Made by a program: the position numbers and the translations under genes. From Endomychus coccineus (Eukaryota; Arthropoda; Insecta; Coleoptera; Endomychidae), in assembly GCA_958510875.1 (NCBI GenBank), contig OY294067.1, forward strand, positions 27,206,912 through 27,270,911: a stretch of DNA of 64,000 nt. Reading direction: 5' to 3'. Shown here piece after piece: positions 47,260-58,600 of this stretch (within the stretch, counting starts at the first letter, position 1; every line of letters begins with the position of its first letter). The notes below the pieces were generated by a model that saw only the letters and a program-made list of their open reading frames with translations, had not been told where the DNA came from and did no database searches.

Positions 47260-48312
47260 TGTCGCTTACTATCTAGTTTTTTCTCGGATAGATCACTATG
47301 TGGTGGTCGACGGAGTATCCTCCCATACAATGGCTATCAACGTTGGTGTTCCATAGGGATCTGCCTTGGCACCAACTTTGTTTCTGCTCCATATTAACGA
47401 TCTGCTGGAAGTGACCACCACAGCTTTGCAGTTGATGGTACACTTCATGCCGCTTTCCCATTTAGAACCCCTATATTCAATAAAACCAGAGAAGCGAGGC
47501 AGGGAGAAGTTGACGCAATGAATGAAGATCTGGCAAAGATTATGAAATAGGGATCTGATAATCTAGTATAGTTTAATCGTTAATGCAACCAAAACTCAAG
47601 CTTGTGCCTTCTCCAGGAAGGCGGATCCCACAATCTCTAATATGATGATGTAAGGTACAACTATTCCTATGAAGTCTTTCATAAAAAAGCTCGGGATTAC
47701 CACCAACAGCACCCTCTCAAGAGATGATCATGGGAGGTCCATTGCGAAAAAAGCCGCTCCACAAAAACATGGTTTTCTATTCCTTGCCAAGAGCTACTTT
47801 ACATCCCAGCAGCTCTTCATAATCTACAAAGCACAGATTCGACCTGTTCTGGAGTACTGTTCGCATGTTTGGAGTTCGGCTCCCAAACATACGCTGAAGC
47901 TCTTGGATTCTATCCAGGAGAGAGCTATTCGCTACTTACGGCTCACTGTCCTGTCTAGAACATCGTAGAAAGGTGGGAGATCTATCCCTTTACTATAGAT
48001 ATGTTCATGGTCGGTATTCATTAGAAATCTCGTCTGTTGTTCCAACACGAGAGATTCCAGATAGGCAGACTAGACGAGCTCAAACTGGTCACAGCAACTG
48101 TCAAGCTCGAGACCTGCCGAACTTCTTCCTACCAGACTTAATTTTTTTATCTAACAGCGAAGTTCCTAGTGAAGTCTTTCCCTATGCCTATAACCTCCAA
48201 ACCTTCAAGAAAAATACGAAAGCCTATCTCCTTCCCCTACATTCCACTGCTGGCTCACGATGTTCTTCGAACATTATAGGTTTCCCTCTCCTGTAGTCAA
48301 AGTATAAAAATA
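47260..48312 (+). pseudogene. Non-LTR retrotransposon RT fragment
   Basis: VVVDGVSSHTMAINVGVP-stop-GSALAPTLFLLHINDLL is RT motif B/4 with an in-frame stop. Then FLAKSYFTSQQLFIIYKAQI, RPVLEYCSHVWSSAPKHTLK and LDSIQERAIRYL (47780-47960). The 3' end runs to an A-rich tail at 48301-48315. The YxDD motif is damaged. A homologous 3' end lies at 58388-58600 on the minus strand. Confidence 0.8.
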
Positions 48313-48315
48313 AAA

Positions 48316-49458
48316 AAAAGTCTGTTGCTCGAGAAATAACTTATTTTCAGTGGCGTAGTTACCGCGAGTCGGGTCTGAAAGTGTCGCTTCTTCTTGGCCC
48401 CGCAACTCAGGGTCCTCTTGAGTTATTATAAAGACAGAAGATAATGCTATGAAATAGGAGCTATGAAATAGGAACTTTTGCATCCATTTCATCATTAAAG
48501 TGCAGTATAAATAATCCGAAAAATGTGAAATATTAGGTGCGTTCTCGTCTCATTTGCTAAATGGAACATACAATCCTCAGCTAGTTGTCAAATCGACACT
48601 TGTTGGTCGGCAGCAATTTATAACAAATAAAAAAGATTAGAAACACCTCGCGGGATAATTCAATTGTTTGTATTCATTAATTATTACACAATTGCATGTT
48701 AAGGTAAACAATTTTTTTATATATTTGAAATTGTGCAGATCGCTTTAAAGAGAGAAGATAGGAGATAGGAACTGTATTGTTTTTGGACGCTGCAGCTCCG
48801 CTTCGAGAGGTATTTCTAACATCCATCTTAATTTTTTCAAATGAAATTGATGTATTTTATTGAACCATAACGACCAACGAATTCGGATATACTAGAATAA
48901 GCTAAAGTCATTTTTGAGTATCGCCAACATGTCTCTCTCCCACCATACTGTCATCTAGCTTCCCAGCAATCGTGTGGAGAAATAAAGTTTAATTGCCAAA
49001 ATACCAGTCTTTTTCTGTAAAACATGGAAGAAACCCACATTTGTCATTAACATTCTTCTATGTCTACAGCTACACTGTTAATGTTGGTTATAAAGTTTTT
49101 ATTTTTGATGTTTTAATAGTTTAAAAAAAACTTACCTTACTGCCTTATAAATAGTACGCCCGTGGCGTGGGGTACCCTGGAAATCTGTTTAAAATACCCT
49201 ATACAATACACGCCTATGCCGTGGGGTACTATTCCTCTATCCGTACTGGATTTCTACCCGTCATGTTGGCGATACAAAATTCCGTAGTTACGAATAGACT
49301 GACTAACTCTAGTATATCCGAGTTCGTTGATAACGACAATCGTGTGTTCATGTGACAGCAACAGTCAATATAACAGAAATATATATTGGGGTGAATAATT
49401 GCGAAAGTCAACGTCACAGCAGGTGTCAGTATGAAACATAGAGTTGTAAAATACATTA
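48316..49458. other. Intergenic
   Basis: cagtggcgtagttaccgcga at 48349 looks like a transposon terminus common in insects, with no partner. 49160-49230 holds two copies of a gtggcgtggggtac-like word. 49395-49466 belongs to a repeat present at 57005-57080. No gene. Confidence 0.4.
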
Positions 49459-50317
49459 GGTAGACCCACGGTCATATACACAGGTCTGGAAACTCTATGG
49501 TTGATTTGAGTCTCTTACGGGTCGCCTACAAAGAGTTCTATATATAGAGATGACAAGTCGGATTTATACCGTATTTTGGGAGTCTCCCTTTTTTCGTTCT
49601 TTACGCATGATCGAGGCAGACGACTATTCATTTCTGACGCTATTGCAGCAGAGTAAAGTTATTTTCGTTATTTCGTTTTGTTTATATTATTGTTTTTGAG
49701 TGATTTAACCTCAATTTTTTTGTTATTTATGTATTATTATCTATTTATTTTACAGCTTTCCTGAAAATCTTGAACGACGGAAATTGTGGTGTGAAACAAT
49801 GTTGCTTCACCCAAGTTCACTTGCAAAAACTAGTCGACTCGATCGCTTGAGACGCGGAGAGAGGGTAACCGCGCTGGACTCCCAAAATACGTTCTCTTCA
49901 TATACAAACGATACAACTTGTCATCTCTATATATATAACTCTTTGGTCGCCTAACTCGTTGTCCCTCGCTCAGCCACAGCTAGCGCTTGGATCACGAAGT
50001 GGTAAAACGATTTCTATCCGGAATCGCAAGCATCCACTTTTTTCGCATTTCCGCATTTTTCGGCACTTTAAAAACAGAAGTTTCTTGCTTTACACTTTTG
50101 TACCCCGTTTTGCATTTCGGCACAATGCACGATTTCGTAATTTGTTTCTAAAAACTGCAGGTATTCTTTGTGTTGACAAGTCAACTGACAGTTGACAGAA
50201 AATACTCCTACGTGACGACTTTTGAGACTACGGGCCAGTCGACGCTTAGCGGACTCACTGCTCACATAGGAAACAACCTCGAGTTTCCAGACCTGTGTAT
50301 ACGACCGTGGGTAGTCC
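49459..50317 (+). mobile_element. P-like MITE, copy b, with nested element
   Basis: Element 49467-50309, TIR CACGGTCATATACACAGG / inverted at right, TSD ggtagacc/ggtagtcc. Minus-strand THAP-exon remnant at about 50020-50150 (complement of caaaacggggtacaaaagtg). It is interrupted at 49529-49945. The paralogous empty site at 56945-57085 confirms the insertion point. Confidence 0.88.
49521..49953 (+). mobile_element. Nested 417-bp element (TIR CAAAGAGTTMTATATATAG)
   Basis: Element 49529-49945. Ends CAAAGAGTTCTATATATAGA and inverted ..TATATATAACTCTTTG; TSD GTCGCCTA at 49521-49528 and 49946-49953 is perfect. Inside, after a ttattttacag acceptor (49745-49755), the sequence reads FPENLERRKLWCETMLLHPS, which looks like a piece of a THAP domain. 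So it too may derive from a P-like element with a spliced THAP exon. Confidence 0.75.
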
Positions 50318-51127
50318 ATTTGGATAAAATTTCAATGTAACATAGAGTATTATTTAACGTCTTCCATTAGCGGTTTCTAATTCATTTCTATTGAATTTTA
50401 TGGTCCTATATTCATTTACATTTGACCACAGGAGCTATTTTGCTAAAAAAAGTGAGGAAAATCAGCGCTTTTTTTATTATTTTAATTCAATGAACGGTTT
50501 ATTTTTATATAAGAGTATTTCAACGATTAAGCCTAAGCACTGAAAGCTCTGATATAAAACATCTCAATGAAATTACGTAACTTTTGCTAAAAACTATGTG
50601 ACAATTTTTGTGATTTGACGTACTTTCTGAATTAATTCCCCACAAGAAACAAGCCAACAATAAATTGAAATCTGCCGAATATTTCCCGAATGTGCCGATA
50701 TATTTGGACTATGTCTACCGGTATTCGTTTCCGAGCTTTATAACGAGACTAGTTATAGTTATTTTGTGCCGTACCTGGCAGAACCAGAGAGCACCACTTT
50801 GACTTTGAATCAAGTGAGGTATATTCACTGTAGCTCTTCTCTGATTAACAGTTGTACAAACATAGATATATAAATATATATTATCTATGCCTACTAAGAA
50901 TATTTACGCTTACTTTACAAAAAGAAGAATAACCTTTAATAAATATCATAATACATATACTTAATTACTAATAGAAATCTTACACAGAACAATGATATAA
51001 ATCGATATCACCTTGTAGGATTCGAAACCAATTGATTGTCACTGCTTCATTTTAAATCGTATCATTCAGATAATAGGCACACATGGCAAATCGAATTTGC
51101 TCTTTTCTGCCCCAAATGTCTACTACT
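50318..51127. other. Intergenic / 3' flank of the MORN5-like gene
   Basis: AT-rich, no gene or repeat end recognised beyond the shared repeat at 50318-50370 (see 56945). Confidence 0.45.
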
Positions 51128-52132
51128 TCAATTCGACAGTCCATCAGACCAAGAAGTTCTTTCGAAAAATCCAAGAAGTATCTCATTAATAGATTTGTCT
51201 TTTGGAAACCTGCCACCCATGTCAACAGTTTTCATGTCGAGTTTCTTCTTATCCTCCTTCTTTCCTGAGAACCAATATTCATAAAGCTGTGGTTTATAAC
51301 CTGTAACTTCATCCCACTGTTTTCTACATTGTTCCATTATCCAGGGAACAGGTTTAAGAATAGGAATGAAAGGTATTTTCTTGACCAAGAGAGATCCATC
51401 TGGAAGATAAATGCTTACGTCAACCTCTTGGAATTGCTTAGGTGGCATATAATTAAGTTTCGTCATATCGCTTGCCATGTGAACCCAATCTGTTTTGGGA
51501 TTATAAAAGCCATCCCCTACATCGTAACATCCCTTTGGTATGTCTCGAGTTGGTTGCAAATTTGTTAAGGTCTCTTTGGGGGCTGCGTTGAAATCAGAAT
51601 CAACTGTATACATGAACCTTCTATCAGGTGGTCTACAGTACGCTGTTACTTCATTGGTCTTCGTATCTGATGTTATGAAATTCCATTTTACCAATTTACC
51701 TTTTTTGTAAATACCAAGCAATTTTTGACCTAAAGGATATGTCAATGTTCCTTCTCCGTGAAACATACCATCCATCATTTGCCCTTTATAAACTACACCA
51801 TGAATGAAGGTATAAGTTCCAAATTGTTCCATACCAATTTTGCTCCATTCACCTTCATATGAACTGCCTGTAATAAAATTCTCCACAGGACGTGATTTAT
51901 ATCGTGCTGTTGGTTCATATTCCAAGAAGCTTTCTTCCGATTGTTCGGTAACATATCCTTCGTTTTCGATGTGTGATAAATATGTTTCTAAATCGTTGAC
52001 ATGTTCATGGGTTCCAGATTCATCGGAAGCTTCAATTATTACTGATAATTCACTGACAAATGGTGATCTTGGATTCGTATGTAAAAGTAAACTTTTCTGC
52101 GACGATTCTTCAGATTCGCCGAGACTTGGCAT
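51128..52132 (-). CDS. Morn5: MORN repeat-containing protein 5-like
   Basis: Intron-less 334-codon frame if started at the Met of MPSLGESEESS (52132); an upstream Met at 52216 in the same frame would add 28 hydrophobic residues and is less likely. The N-terminal ~90 residues are acidic and disordered. Then YEGEWSKIGMEQFGTYTF and VYKGQMMDGMFHGEGTLTYP are MORN repeats. They are followed by PPDRRFMYTV and IPKGCYDVGDGFYNPKTDWV, the hallmark region of MORN5. The end has PWIMEQCRKQWDEVTGYKP. MORN5 in vertebrates is testis- and cilia-linked with about 160 residues; this copy is longer at both ends. No damage seen, so probably functional. Confidence 0.88.
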   Translation of the reverse strand: MPSLGESEESSQKSLLLHTNPRSPFVSELSVIIEASDESGTHEHVNDLETYLSHIENEGYVTEQSEESFLEYEPTARYKSRPVENFITGSSYEGEWSKIGMEQFGTYTFIHGVVYKGQMMDGMFHGEGTLTYPLGQKLLGIYKKGKLVKWNFITSDTKTNEVTAYCRPPDRRFMYTVDSDFNAAPKETLTNLQPTRDIPKGCYDVGDGFYNPKTDWVHMASDMTKLNYMPPKQFQEVDVSIYLPDGSLLVKKIPFIPILKPVPWIMEQCRKQWDEVTGYKPQLYEYWFSGKKEDKKKLDMKTVDMGGRFPKDKSINEILLGFFERTSWSDGLSN

Positions 52133-52216
52133 ATTAAAAGACTTCTTGTGAATCGAAGACAAAATATAAAAAAGTAAAAAGAATTGTAAACTACTTATAT
52201 TTGACAAAACTGTCAA

Positions 52217-53196
52217 AATTTAAGATGATTGCAAAGCCATCTTTTTCATGTATTAATGAATCGAATACACACGGTCATCTCGAAATCTCCGAAATTATAA
52301 AGCGGACGAATTTGAAACTTGACTACGACTCACCAGCTAAGACTGGATTTTTCGAAACTCAATCACAAACGGGATAAAAGGGATTCAAAATATTTTGACT
52401 TTTCTGACAGCTAATATAATCACGTACAAATGGATTAATATCAGTTTAGACTATATAATGTTCCCTTATTGGATTCACTCACATCTTTTGAAATAACACA
52501 ATAACTTCTCATAAGATATATTTATATTGTTAACTTGTTAACAGAAACAGATAATATAAGTAATGAATGATAGCATTCGCATACAACGTATACAACACAG
52601 CTCACAAAACTTGACTGCCATCCTTCTCTAGTAATACCGCTAGAAGGCTGTTGCCTAAACACAATATATTATTTATTACATTCGTCCCTCTTTATGTGTT
52701 ATAATCATTACTTATTTATATTTTAAGCATCTTAGAATATATATTAAATTTCACAATATATATTGAATAACTTTCTATATATATTGATCATGTTTTATAT
52801 ATATGGATTGTAGAATGTAAATATGTAGAAGTTGTGAGAAATACATAAAAAACTTTAGCTTCGTATATTCGCCACTGGAGGCGCTCAGGCTAATATATTA
52901 GTATGAGGAATTATCAATCAGGTTCGGCAACACCGATGATATAACTTCATGTAAACAACGGTCCCAACGACAGGGGCACTCAAAAGTCCAGTAATTCCAC
53001 CTTGTTCTGTTGAATAGAAACCTACCTGTGAGCAAGAATATGTATACTAAAATATTTTTGATTTGTTATCTGCTCTACTTTGTATCCAGTCAGATATCAT
53101 GCGACAAACAATTTTGAATGATTTGGTGTACGTCTCAAAATTCCCCAGGGCAATGTTGTCAATACACTGCTCAAAATAAACTTCGTTTACTTTTGT
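52217..53196. other. 5' flank of the MORN5-like gene and repeats
   Basis: 52265-52460 is the shorter copy of the 35724-36300 repeat. The rest is AT-rich with no gene. Confidence 0.45.
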
Positions 53197-53789
53197 ATCT
53201 GGACCACGGTCGTACATACAGGTCTGGGAACTCGAGGCTGTTTCCTATGTGAGAAGTGGGTCCCCTAAGCGTCAACTGTCGCGTAGTACCAAAAAGGGTG
53301 GCGCAGTAATCGAAGAGTGTTCTCTGACAACTGTCACTCTTGACTTGTAAACACAAGGAATACCTGCGTTTTTAGATACAAATTACGAAACCGTGCATTG
53401 TGCCGAAATGCAAAACGGGGTACAAAAGTGTAAAGCAAGAAACTTCTGTTTTTAGAGTGCCGAAAGATGCAGAGCAAAAAAAGTGGATGCTTGCGATTCC
53501 GGATAAAAACGTTTTAACGAGGTCTTTTATGTGTGCGAGCATGTATAACGAAAAAGGAGAAGTTATTTTTAAGGTGAGTAATACATTTTGACAAGAGTAA
53601 CAGTTCTATTCCTCTCTCAAATCAGAATACTTAGTAACACTGCTTGCGATTCCGGAAAGAAATCGTTTTACCACTTCGATCCAAGCGCTAGCTAGTGGCT
53701 GAGCGAGGGACTACGAGTTGGGCGACGCGTAAGAGACCCATGTCAAACATACGAGTTCCCAGACCTGTATGTACGACCGTGATATGGAC
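53197..53789 (+). mobile_element. P-like MITE, copy c, with THAP exon
   Basis: Element 53205-53781, TIR CACGGTCGTACATACAGG / inverted at right, TSD atctggac/atatggac. It keeps the best copy of the internal coding exon (see 53388-53575). Confidence 0.9.
53388..53574 (+). pseudogene. THAP-domain exon of a P-like transposase
   Basis: Open frame reading KPCIVPKCKTGYKS, TSVFRVPKDAEQKKWMLAIP, then LTRSFMCASMYNEKGEVIFK, followed at once by a GTGAGT splice donor. C-x4-C, the VPKD..W spacing and the later Cys fit a THAP zinc finger, the N-terminal DNA-binding domain of P-element transposases. The catalytic part is absent. The same exon is found inverted in copies b and e. No clear ATG; the true first Met may be lost. 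Confidence 0.65.
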
Positions 53790-55064
53790 CTATATCTCTT
53801 CTGATAAATTCGTTGCTTTCCTCATCATGTTGTGGTTTAATACTTCAAAACTTCATCTAAAACACTACTACTAACTACTAACAAGAGCACGTGCTTACAC
53901 AAGGTATTTAATCAGGACACTAACACACTGGTAGTGATTAATACAACATTTGGATACTCTGCAGTATAGATTAGTGTCCTACATTATTTCTCACATACTT
54001 TAAGTTTATAGTATATGTGGTGTTAAGGTCTTTTAATGACTACTTTAGATTGTCCATATATTTGAGCGTAATTTTTTACCTCCACATTGTTATTAAACAT
54101 TTGTCTTCATGTGAGCTTTTAATATAATTCGGTTCTGATTTGGATGAGGCTGGAACTGAAATTTTCAGTAGTAGAAACCGGATTGGAAAAAGTTTTTCAT
54201 CAAGATCGGTTTTTATCCACTATGTCGTGCAGACTGTGATATTTCTCTTGTGTCAAGTGTGCAAAACTTTATCAAGATAGTTTTATCGAAATCTCATGTA
54301 GAAAGTCATTTTTCTTGTGTCTTGAAGATCATGTTTCTGAAATTTGATCAATATCGGTACTTTTCTGCTTTAAGGGGTGAGAAGCGGAGTTTACTTGAGT
54401 TAGTTTAGGCTATTTGAACTGTTGAAACTTCACAGATATGGATGGTCGATAGCCCACTGTGGTGTTATCACGTTGTCTCTTCCTAATGGCACAGTCATCC
54501 CTTTTAAGAAGGTTAAATCTAAATATGATACATAGAGACAGTAATTTGGTACATAATAGATAATAGATGATAATTTGTGTGACTAGTATTTATCTCGTTC
54601 TGCCTTTCTATTTTGTCAAGAATCTTGTCGGTATTGTTATTGAATTCTTCAGAAATACGTATTATTTTCCCAGATTTTTCTTCGAAATTTGGACATCATT
54701 GGTAGTTAACGCCTAGTTTCTCTTTGATACTTGTGGTAGCTTTTTCAGATTAAGCTTTATTGTAAATTACTACTACACCACCGTTTTTTCAATACGAGAA
54801 TATAGCAGACAATGCAACGGTTGAGTGCCTTACCCATTTAGATGCAGAAACTGCCTTTAGCTTTATAGAACTTGAACCAGTCTCTGGGATATCTGAGAAC
54901 GGAAATCAGGGAACAAAACGTTTACATACAGCAATCATTCAATAATAAGTAATAAATTTGCCTCCTTGCAACAGTGAGCAAAAATGAAGTAGACAATTGA
55001 AGCGAAAAATGGTAGTAGGGTCAGGTGCCGGAACGAAGTTAACCACCGGAACAAAGGCAGTGAA
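53790..55064. other. Intergenic, nothing recognised
   Basis: No coding region, TIR pair or tandem repeat that I can support. Confidence 0.45.
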
Positions 55065-55119
55065 CTATGTAGCGTGAAGGATTTTTCCTGCAATAAATAC
55101 GGCTACAGAAACCAGTAGA

Positions 55120-55270
55120 ACCAGTTTCAGTTCAAGCCTCAAGCCTGCCCTGAAGATGCCACCTGTAATGGTTGGCGAAACGTCAAGTCGAGCTATTGTG
55201 ACGCGGAATCCATCCGGAAGACAAGATTTTTCAAGATTAGCTGTCCGCGGAAGTCTACTATCCAAGTATA
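55120..55270 (+). repeat. Palindromic short element with hammerhead-like core, copy G
   Basis: Same family as 46960-47145 (ttcaagcctgccctgaag.. in both). The core CUGAAGA..GCCACC UGUAAU GGUUGGC..GAAACGUC (55146-55184) has a well-paired stem II, but the GGCAUC that closes stem I in copy F is deleted. The right arm continues ccgcggaagtctacta. Confidence 0.55.
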
Positions 55271-56671
55271 CAATAACTGTTTCAATAATCTAATGTTTCT
55301 CGAGAATAATATTAATCTTCTGGTATTCATTAGATGATTCTGAATATGTTGGAAAAGGACATTTTGAGAAAACTTAAATTTTCAACAGGTGCCATTATCT
55401 TAAAATTCAAATTTGAGACTCCATCATATGAAATGCATGATTTATAACTGAATATAAGCTCATAACATATTTATTGGGAACTGATAAGCTGAATAAACAT
55501 ATAGAATAAGAATTGTAAATGGACGCAACATAATTATAGCCAGAGTCGCCAGAGATAATGATCCTGTGTAGTGTAATGATCTCTGTTATAGCCTACTCTA
55601 GTAGGCACAGAACAACTATAAAGTTAATAGGCCTAGTAGGCCTTCTTAGAATGAGCCATCTATTGGTTGCTAATCGAACATACACGTTTTCGCGCAGTAT
55701 ACTACAGTTTGATTTTGAAATAGCATGTTTTGATTCTTCCAGTTCTAACCTCCTCCCCACCATAACTCCGTGTGTTTATATTTCTCTTTTCTTCAGTTGG
55801 TTCACGTCCGCTTGAGGAGCATATAGCATCTTTGTACCGCGCAACTCGAATATCAACATACTGTTCTCGCCGATTTTCGAATGTGACAGTTCTGTAGTCG
55901 CATATTGCTAATTTGTTTTTCTATATAATCATTAAACGTTTCGAAAATAATCGTCAAAATGTTACTATTAGGATTACCGTACCTTATCATCCCACGTTTC
56001 GTCTGTAGTTAGGTACGTAAACATAATTACAACACTTTTCAATTGTTGAATTGTAATTGTTTAATTATTCCACCTTCGTAATTGTTGTTGTTCACCATTG
56101 AGATAACTTCTGTAATATACATCTGACAATTATAGCAATCGTAAGAAAACAGTTAATTGAATTGATTGACATTAAAAAACAATAGGCAATAGAAATATAG
56201 AATAAAAAATATCATCTAATTTATTTACATTTGAATTTGATGCCTTTTCCCTTCCCTATCAGACAGTTTTCAGTTATAAGTTTCAGCTTATGCTATGCCT
56301 CAAGCCTTTAATTGAGAAGTATTTATTTCACTAATTTGAAGTCCCATGTCAAATTAATAAGTAGGTAATAGATATATTTCAACTTAATAACAACATGATA
56401 CACCTACATGTACATAGGTACATAAATATTACATACAGGTTTAAGAGTATGGGATTATTCAAGCAGTGACCACTTTATAATTGCGTAGCACATTATGTAA
56501 ATTTGAACAAATAAAAGCAATGGCAAATCTCTTAATTACAGAATCACATGCGAAAAAATATAAATATCAAGGGAAACATTTGAATACAAGGACTAGATCG
56601 TATGTGAAAATCTTTTTAATATTTATGAATAGCATATTTTGATAAGGTATTAAAATTAGTTTGTTCAGAAC
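55271..56671. other. Intergenic, nothing recognised
   Basis: AT-rich; short random frames only. Confidence 0.45.
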
Positions 56672-56672
56672 A

Positions 56673-56720
56673 GTGGCGGATCCGAAAGCTTACTAAAGGG
56701 GAGAACTTGAAATAAAAGCG
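56673..56720 (+). mobile_element. Solo hAT-like end
   Basis: CAGTGGCGGATCCGAAAGC resembles the terminus of the hAT element at 44287 (CAGTGGCGGCTC). No opposite end found. Confidence 0.35.
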
Positions 56721-56944
56721 AAAAAGCTATGATCAATCCATCACTGACTTCCCTCATTGTTCGCTTGTTGAGTTGATAACTCCTAGCTCCTAGGTTTGAG
56801 AATGCCGCTGTGTGGTGAAACAATTATTTTTCTGAATTAAATGTTACCAGTTTCGTGTAAATTTGAAACTAATTCTCCAACTTCCGATAATTTTTCGGGT
56901 GTAAGATTGGAGAAACAGAAAATCCCTTGGAAATGATTTAGAAA

Positions 56945-57085
56945 TAGCTAATGTAAAACGTTAAATAATACTCTATGGTACATTAAAATTTATTCCAATG
57001 GTCTACTTAATGTATTTTACAATTCTATGTTTTGTACTGACAACTGCTGTCAGGATGACTTTCGCATTTATTGACACTATAATAA
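56945..57085 (-). repeat. Paralogous empty site of P-like copy b
   Basis: This stretch matches, in inverse orientation, the joined flanks of copy b (50370-50318 followed by 49466-49395), with ggtctact at the exact position of the target site and no insertion. Confidence 0.8.
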
Positions 57086-57159
57086 TATAACCATGTTTTA
57101 TTCAGACACCGGCTGTCACAGGAACTATCAAAATTATTGACACTATGCATTATTCCATA

Positions 57160-57355
57160 ATACCACAGAACTCTTTAGTTTGGCCCAGGAAGTTTATAGT
57201 CCTAGTCTTCATAGTATTCCATAATACCACAGGAAGTTTGTCTTAGTCTAGTATCTATGATCATAGTCTCCATAGTATTCTATAATACCACAGAACTCTA
57301 TAGTTTGGCACAGGAATCTTATTGTCCTAGTCTAGTATCCATGATCATAGTCTCG
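57160..57355. repeat. Imperfect short tandem duplication
   Basis: Words such as cataataccacag, tagtttggc and cctagtctagtatc recur two or three times over about 200 bp. Confidence 0.5.
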
Positions 57356-57402
57356 CGTTAGTCAAGCTCCGATTGCAAGGAATATCAACTGATGCATAGT
57401 TT

Positions 57403-57682
57403 GCACAGACCACGGTAATATATACAGGTCTGGAATCTCTATGTTTGACATGAGTCTCTTACATGTCGCCAAACTCGTAGTCCCTCGCTCAGCCACCAGC
57501 TAGCGCATGGATCGAAGTATGTTGTCAGGATGTCATATACGTGCCAGAGAACATCCCTCACCACCCGTGACGTCTTTTGGTACTACGCGACAGTTGACGC
57601 TTAGCGGACTCAATTCTCACATAGGAAATAGCCTCGAGATTCCAGACCTGTATATACGTATATACTATACCGTGGCACAGAC
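57403..57682 (+). mobile_element. P-like MITE, copy d
   Basis: Element 57411-57674 (264 bp), TIR CACGGTAATATATACAGG / slightly expanded at right, perfect TSD GCACAGAC. Keeps both subterminal blocks but no THAP exon. Confidence 0.9.
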
Positions 57683-58384
57683 AGATGAGATCTGCCCTAT
57701 CCGAGAACGGTGAAATATGGTGGTTCTAAGTTTTCAGTTATAATTATTTTCATCGCAATTAGAAACTCCCCAGAACATTGAAACTACGGCTTTTTTTGAA
57801 AGAAAAAAGGATTTTGAAATAGAAAATGGATGTATCCGTCATAGGAATTTCGCGTTTATTCAATAGAGCTGATAACCGTATTTCAAATCTACCATCAAAC
57901 AACGATAACTATTTTTGACACGAATGTAGTGTTTGGTACTGATATGAAGGCAGTTCCACAAGTTTTCAAAAGATGTGAAAATTATATTGGGTAATGAAAT
58001 TTTCCCAATTTACGGCTTAACCGAAAGTGCATCTCAAACCACCAAATAATTGACACCTTTAGATCCAAAAATTCAGATTTTTTCTATGAAAGGATAGAAA
58101 ATAGACGGGGTTTTTTCGCTCGTGCCATAGGGTGTTTCAACTTGTCCTTCTCCAATTGTACTTATGGAAATTGCTATGAAACATCAAAATATATTTGAAA
58201 AAAATTGAAAACGAAAATAAAACCGGAATTCACCTTGACTAGTGTAAAAAATAAATGTACCATTGAGATCATAGTTAAAACTAAGCTAGCAAGTAAAGGA
58301 GTATTCACTCAGCTAATAATCAAATGGAAATAAAATAATCACTTTCGAAGACGTCAATGGGTTTTGGGAACACATATTTCGCTG
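57683..58384. other. Intergenic, nothing recognised
   Basis: No gene or repeat end found. Confidence 0.45.
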
Positions 58385-58387
58385 TTT

Positions 58388-58600
58388 TTTTTCTACACTG
58401 TGATTATACGAGAGGGAAAGCTATAATGTTCGAAGAACATTGTGTGAGCCATCGGTAGAATCTGGGGATAGGAGATAGGCATTCGAAATTTTCTTGAACC
58501 TTCGGAGGTTATAGGTAGAGTTCCACAACTTCGCTGATCGATAGAAAAATGAAGTCTGGTAGGAAAAAGTACGGCAGGTCTCGAGTTTGGCAATGATGGG
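58388..58600 (-). mobile_element. LINE 3' end fragment
   Basis: Minus-strand sequence aligns with 48105-48300 (ctcgagacctgccg.., tcttcgaacattatag.., ccctctc). It is the 3' end of the same LINE family as at 47260-48312. Confidence 0.7.
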
